From positions 1 to 11,030 of the forward strand of contig JAHWIK010000026.1 in assembly GCA_019322485.1 (NCBI GenBank): a stretch of DNA of 11,030 nucleotides. The letters run 5' to 3'. The notes under the pieces are model-generated. The model searched no databases and was not told the DNA's origin. It saw nothing but the letters and a program-made list of their open reading frames with translations. Below are positions 10,586 to 11,030 of this stretch, one piece after another. Both the position numbers and the translations under genes were made by a program. This stretch comes from Candidatus Woesearchaeota archaeon. Its GTDB lineage: Archaea; Nanobdellota; Nanobdellia; Woesearchaeales; JAHWIC01. Each line of letters begins with the position of its first letter. Within the stretch, counting starts at the first letter, position 1.

Positions 10586-11030
10586 ATGGGAGAAGAAAGC
10601 TGCATATTATGCCAAATAGTGAAGGGCAAGATACCCGCAAAGAAGGTTTATGAAGATGATGATATACTCGCAATCCTCGATATAAACGGCGCTAATATCG
10701 GCCATTGCTTTGTCATGCCGAAAAAGCATTATCCTATCTTTGAGCAGGTTCCTGATTACGAGATTGGGAAGCTGTTTAAGGTTGCAAATGCTGTTTCAAG
10801 CGCTATCTTTGACACCCTTAAGATAGAGGGAACCAATATATTTGTCTCGAATGGCGTTGTTGCCGGCCAGACAGTGGCCCACTTTATGATAAATGTGATA
10901 CCAAGGAATGAGGGTGACGGCATTAATCTTCAATGGCAGTCAAAGCAGCTCAATGAAGAAGAGATGTCTACTGTTGAGCTGAAGCTTAAGGAGGAAGCCT
11001 CTGGCAGGAGAGAATTTGAGGAAAAAAAGC
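10586..11030 (+). CDS. Second HIT-family protein, partial
   Basis: Begins one base after the first HIT gene and runs off the window after 148 codons. It opens directly with the HIT domain: CILCQIVKGKIPAKKVYEDD (residues 6-25), then ILDINGANIGHCFVMPKKHY. The signature is GQTVAHFMINVIPR, so the triad is H99-F-M101-I-N103: both the catalytic middle His and the third His are missing. It resembles the first protein closely (shared DIN-AN-GH, HFMI and VIPR-EGDG), which points to a tandem duplication. The last visible residues are a charged helix similar to the start of the tail of its neighbour. Whether it too has a long Lys/Glu-rich tail cannot be seen. Confidence 0.85.
   Translation, partial: MGEESCILCQIVKGKIPAKKVYEDDDILAILDINGANIGHCFVMPKKHYPIFEQVPDYEIGKLFKVANAVSSAIFDTLKIEGTNIFVSNGVVAGQTVAHFMINVIPRNEGDGINLQWQSKQLNEEEMSTVELKLKEEASGRREFEEKK

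Noticed and set aside
10008..10629. Minus-strand Ser/Phe/Leu-rich frames
   Set aside because: Antisense of the Lys/Glu-rich tail of the first HIT protein, which opens long frames on the other strand by composition alone.
1..11030. tRNA or rRNA genes, integrase, transposase
   Set aside because: Looked for cloverleaf-like segments and recombinase motifs on both strands; none seen. The hairpin elements lack tRNA features such as a CCA-proximal acceptor and T-loop sequence.

Overview
The window looks like archaeal DNA, probably from a DPANN-type lineage. Nearly every gene has a TATA-like box about 24-28 nt before its start codon and little or no leader. Shine-Dalgarno sites are almost absent (one clear case), and intergenic DNA is very AT-rich. 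The lineage is an inference; no rRNA, tRNA or marker gene is present.

Layout. Positions 1-449 hold the start of a minus-strand membrane protein, possibly related to apolipoprotein N-acyltransferase. Positions 574 to about 9190 are the notable part: a head-to-tail array of nine complete cassettes separated by ten copies (A-J) of a structured element of about 110 nt. Each element starts with a small palindrome, TAAC-GAT-GTTA. An imperfect hairpin follows, whose unpaired bases lie mostly on its 3' strand, and then a second hairpin with a stable-looking tip. Each cassette also carries its own pair of inverted arms, one just upstream of its promoter and one at or over its stop codon. The arms differ between cassettes but match within each of the nine. 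Stem sequences change between copies while pairing is kept.

Cargo, in order: an orphan 183-aa protein; a secreted DNRLRE/Cys-rich protein; a TspO plus T4 endonuclease V-like DNA glycosylase operon with a convergent DUF378 membrane protein; a 180-aa protein with an HEYVE motif; a 187-aa orphan; a reversed 113-aa orphan; an 84-aa orphan; a GNAT acetyltransferase; and a convergent ribbon-helix-helix/PIN toxin-antitoxin-like pair. This is typical accessory content, comparable to integron cassettes, but each cassette has its own promoter and the sites do not match canonical attC. No integrase or transposase lies in the window, so the mobilising enzyme is unknown.

Positions 9225-11030 return to ordinary genes: a small minus-strand membrane protein and two tandem HIT-family proteins (the second cut by the window edge). 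Both HIT proteins have Met where the catalytic middle His is expected.

The best candidate for an undescribed system is the cassette array: a gene-capture platform built on a short palindromic site, a conserved one-sided-bulge hairpin and cassette-specific inverted arms, which may be recognised as folded single-stranded DNA.
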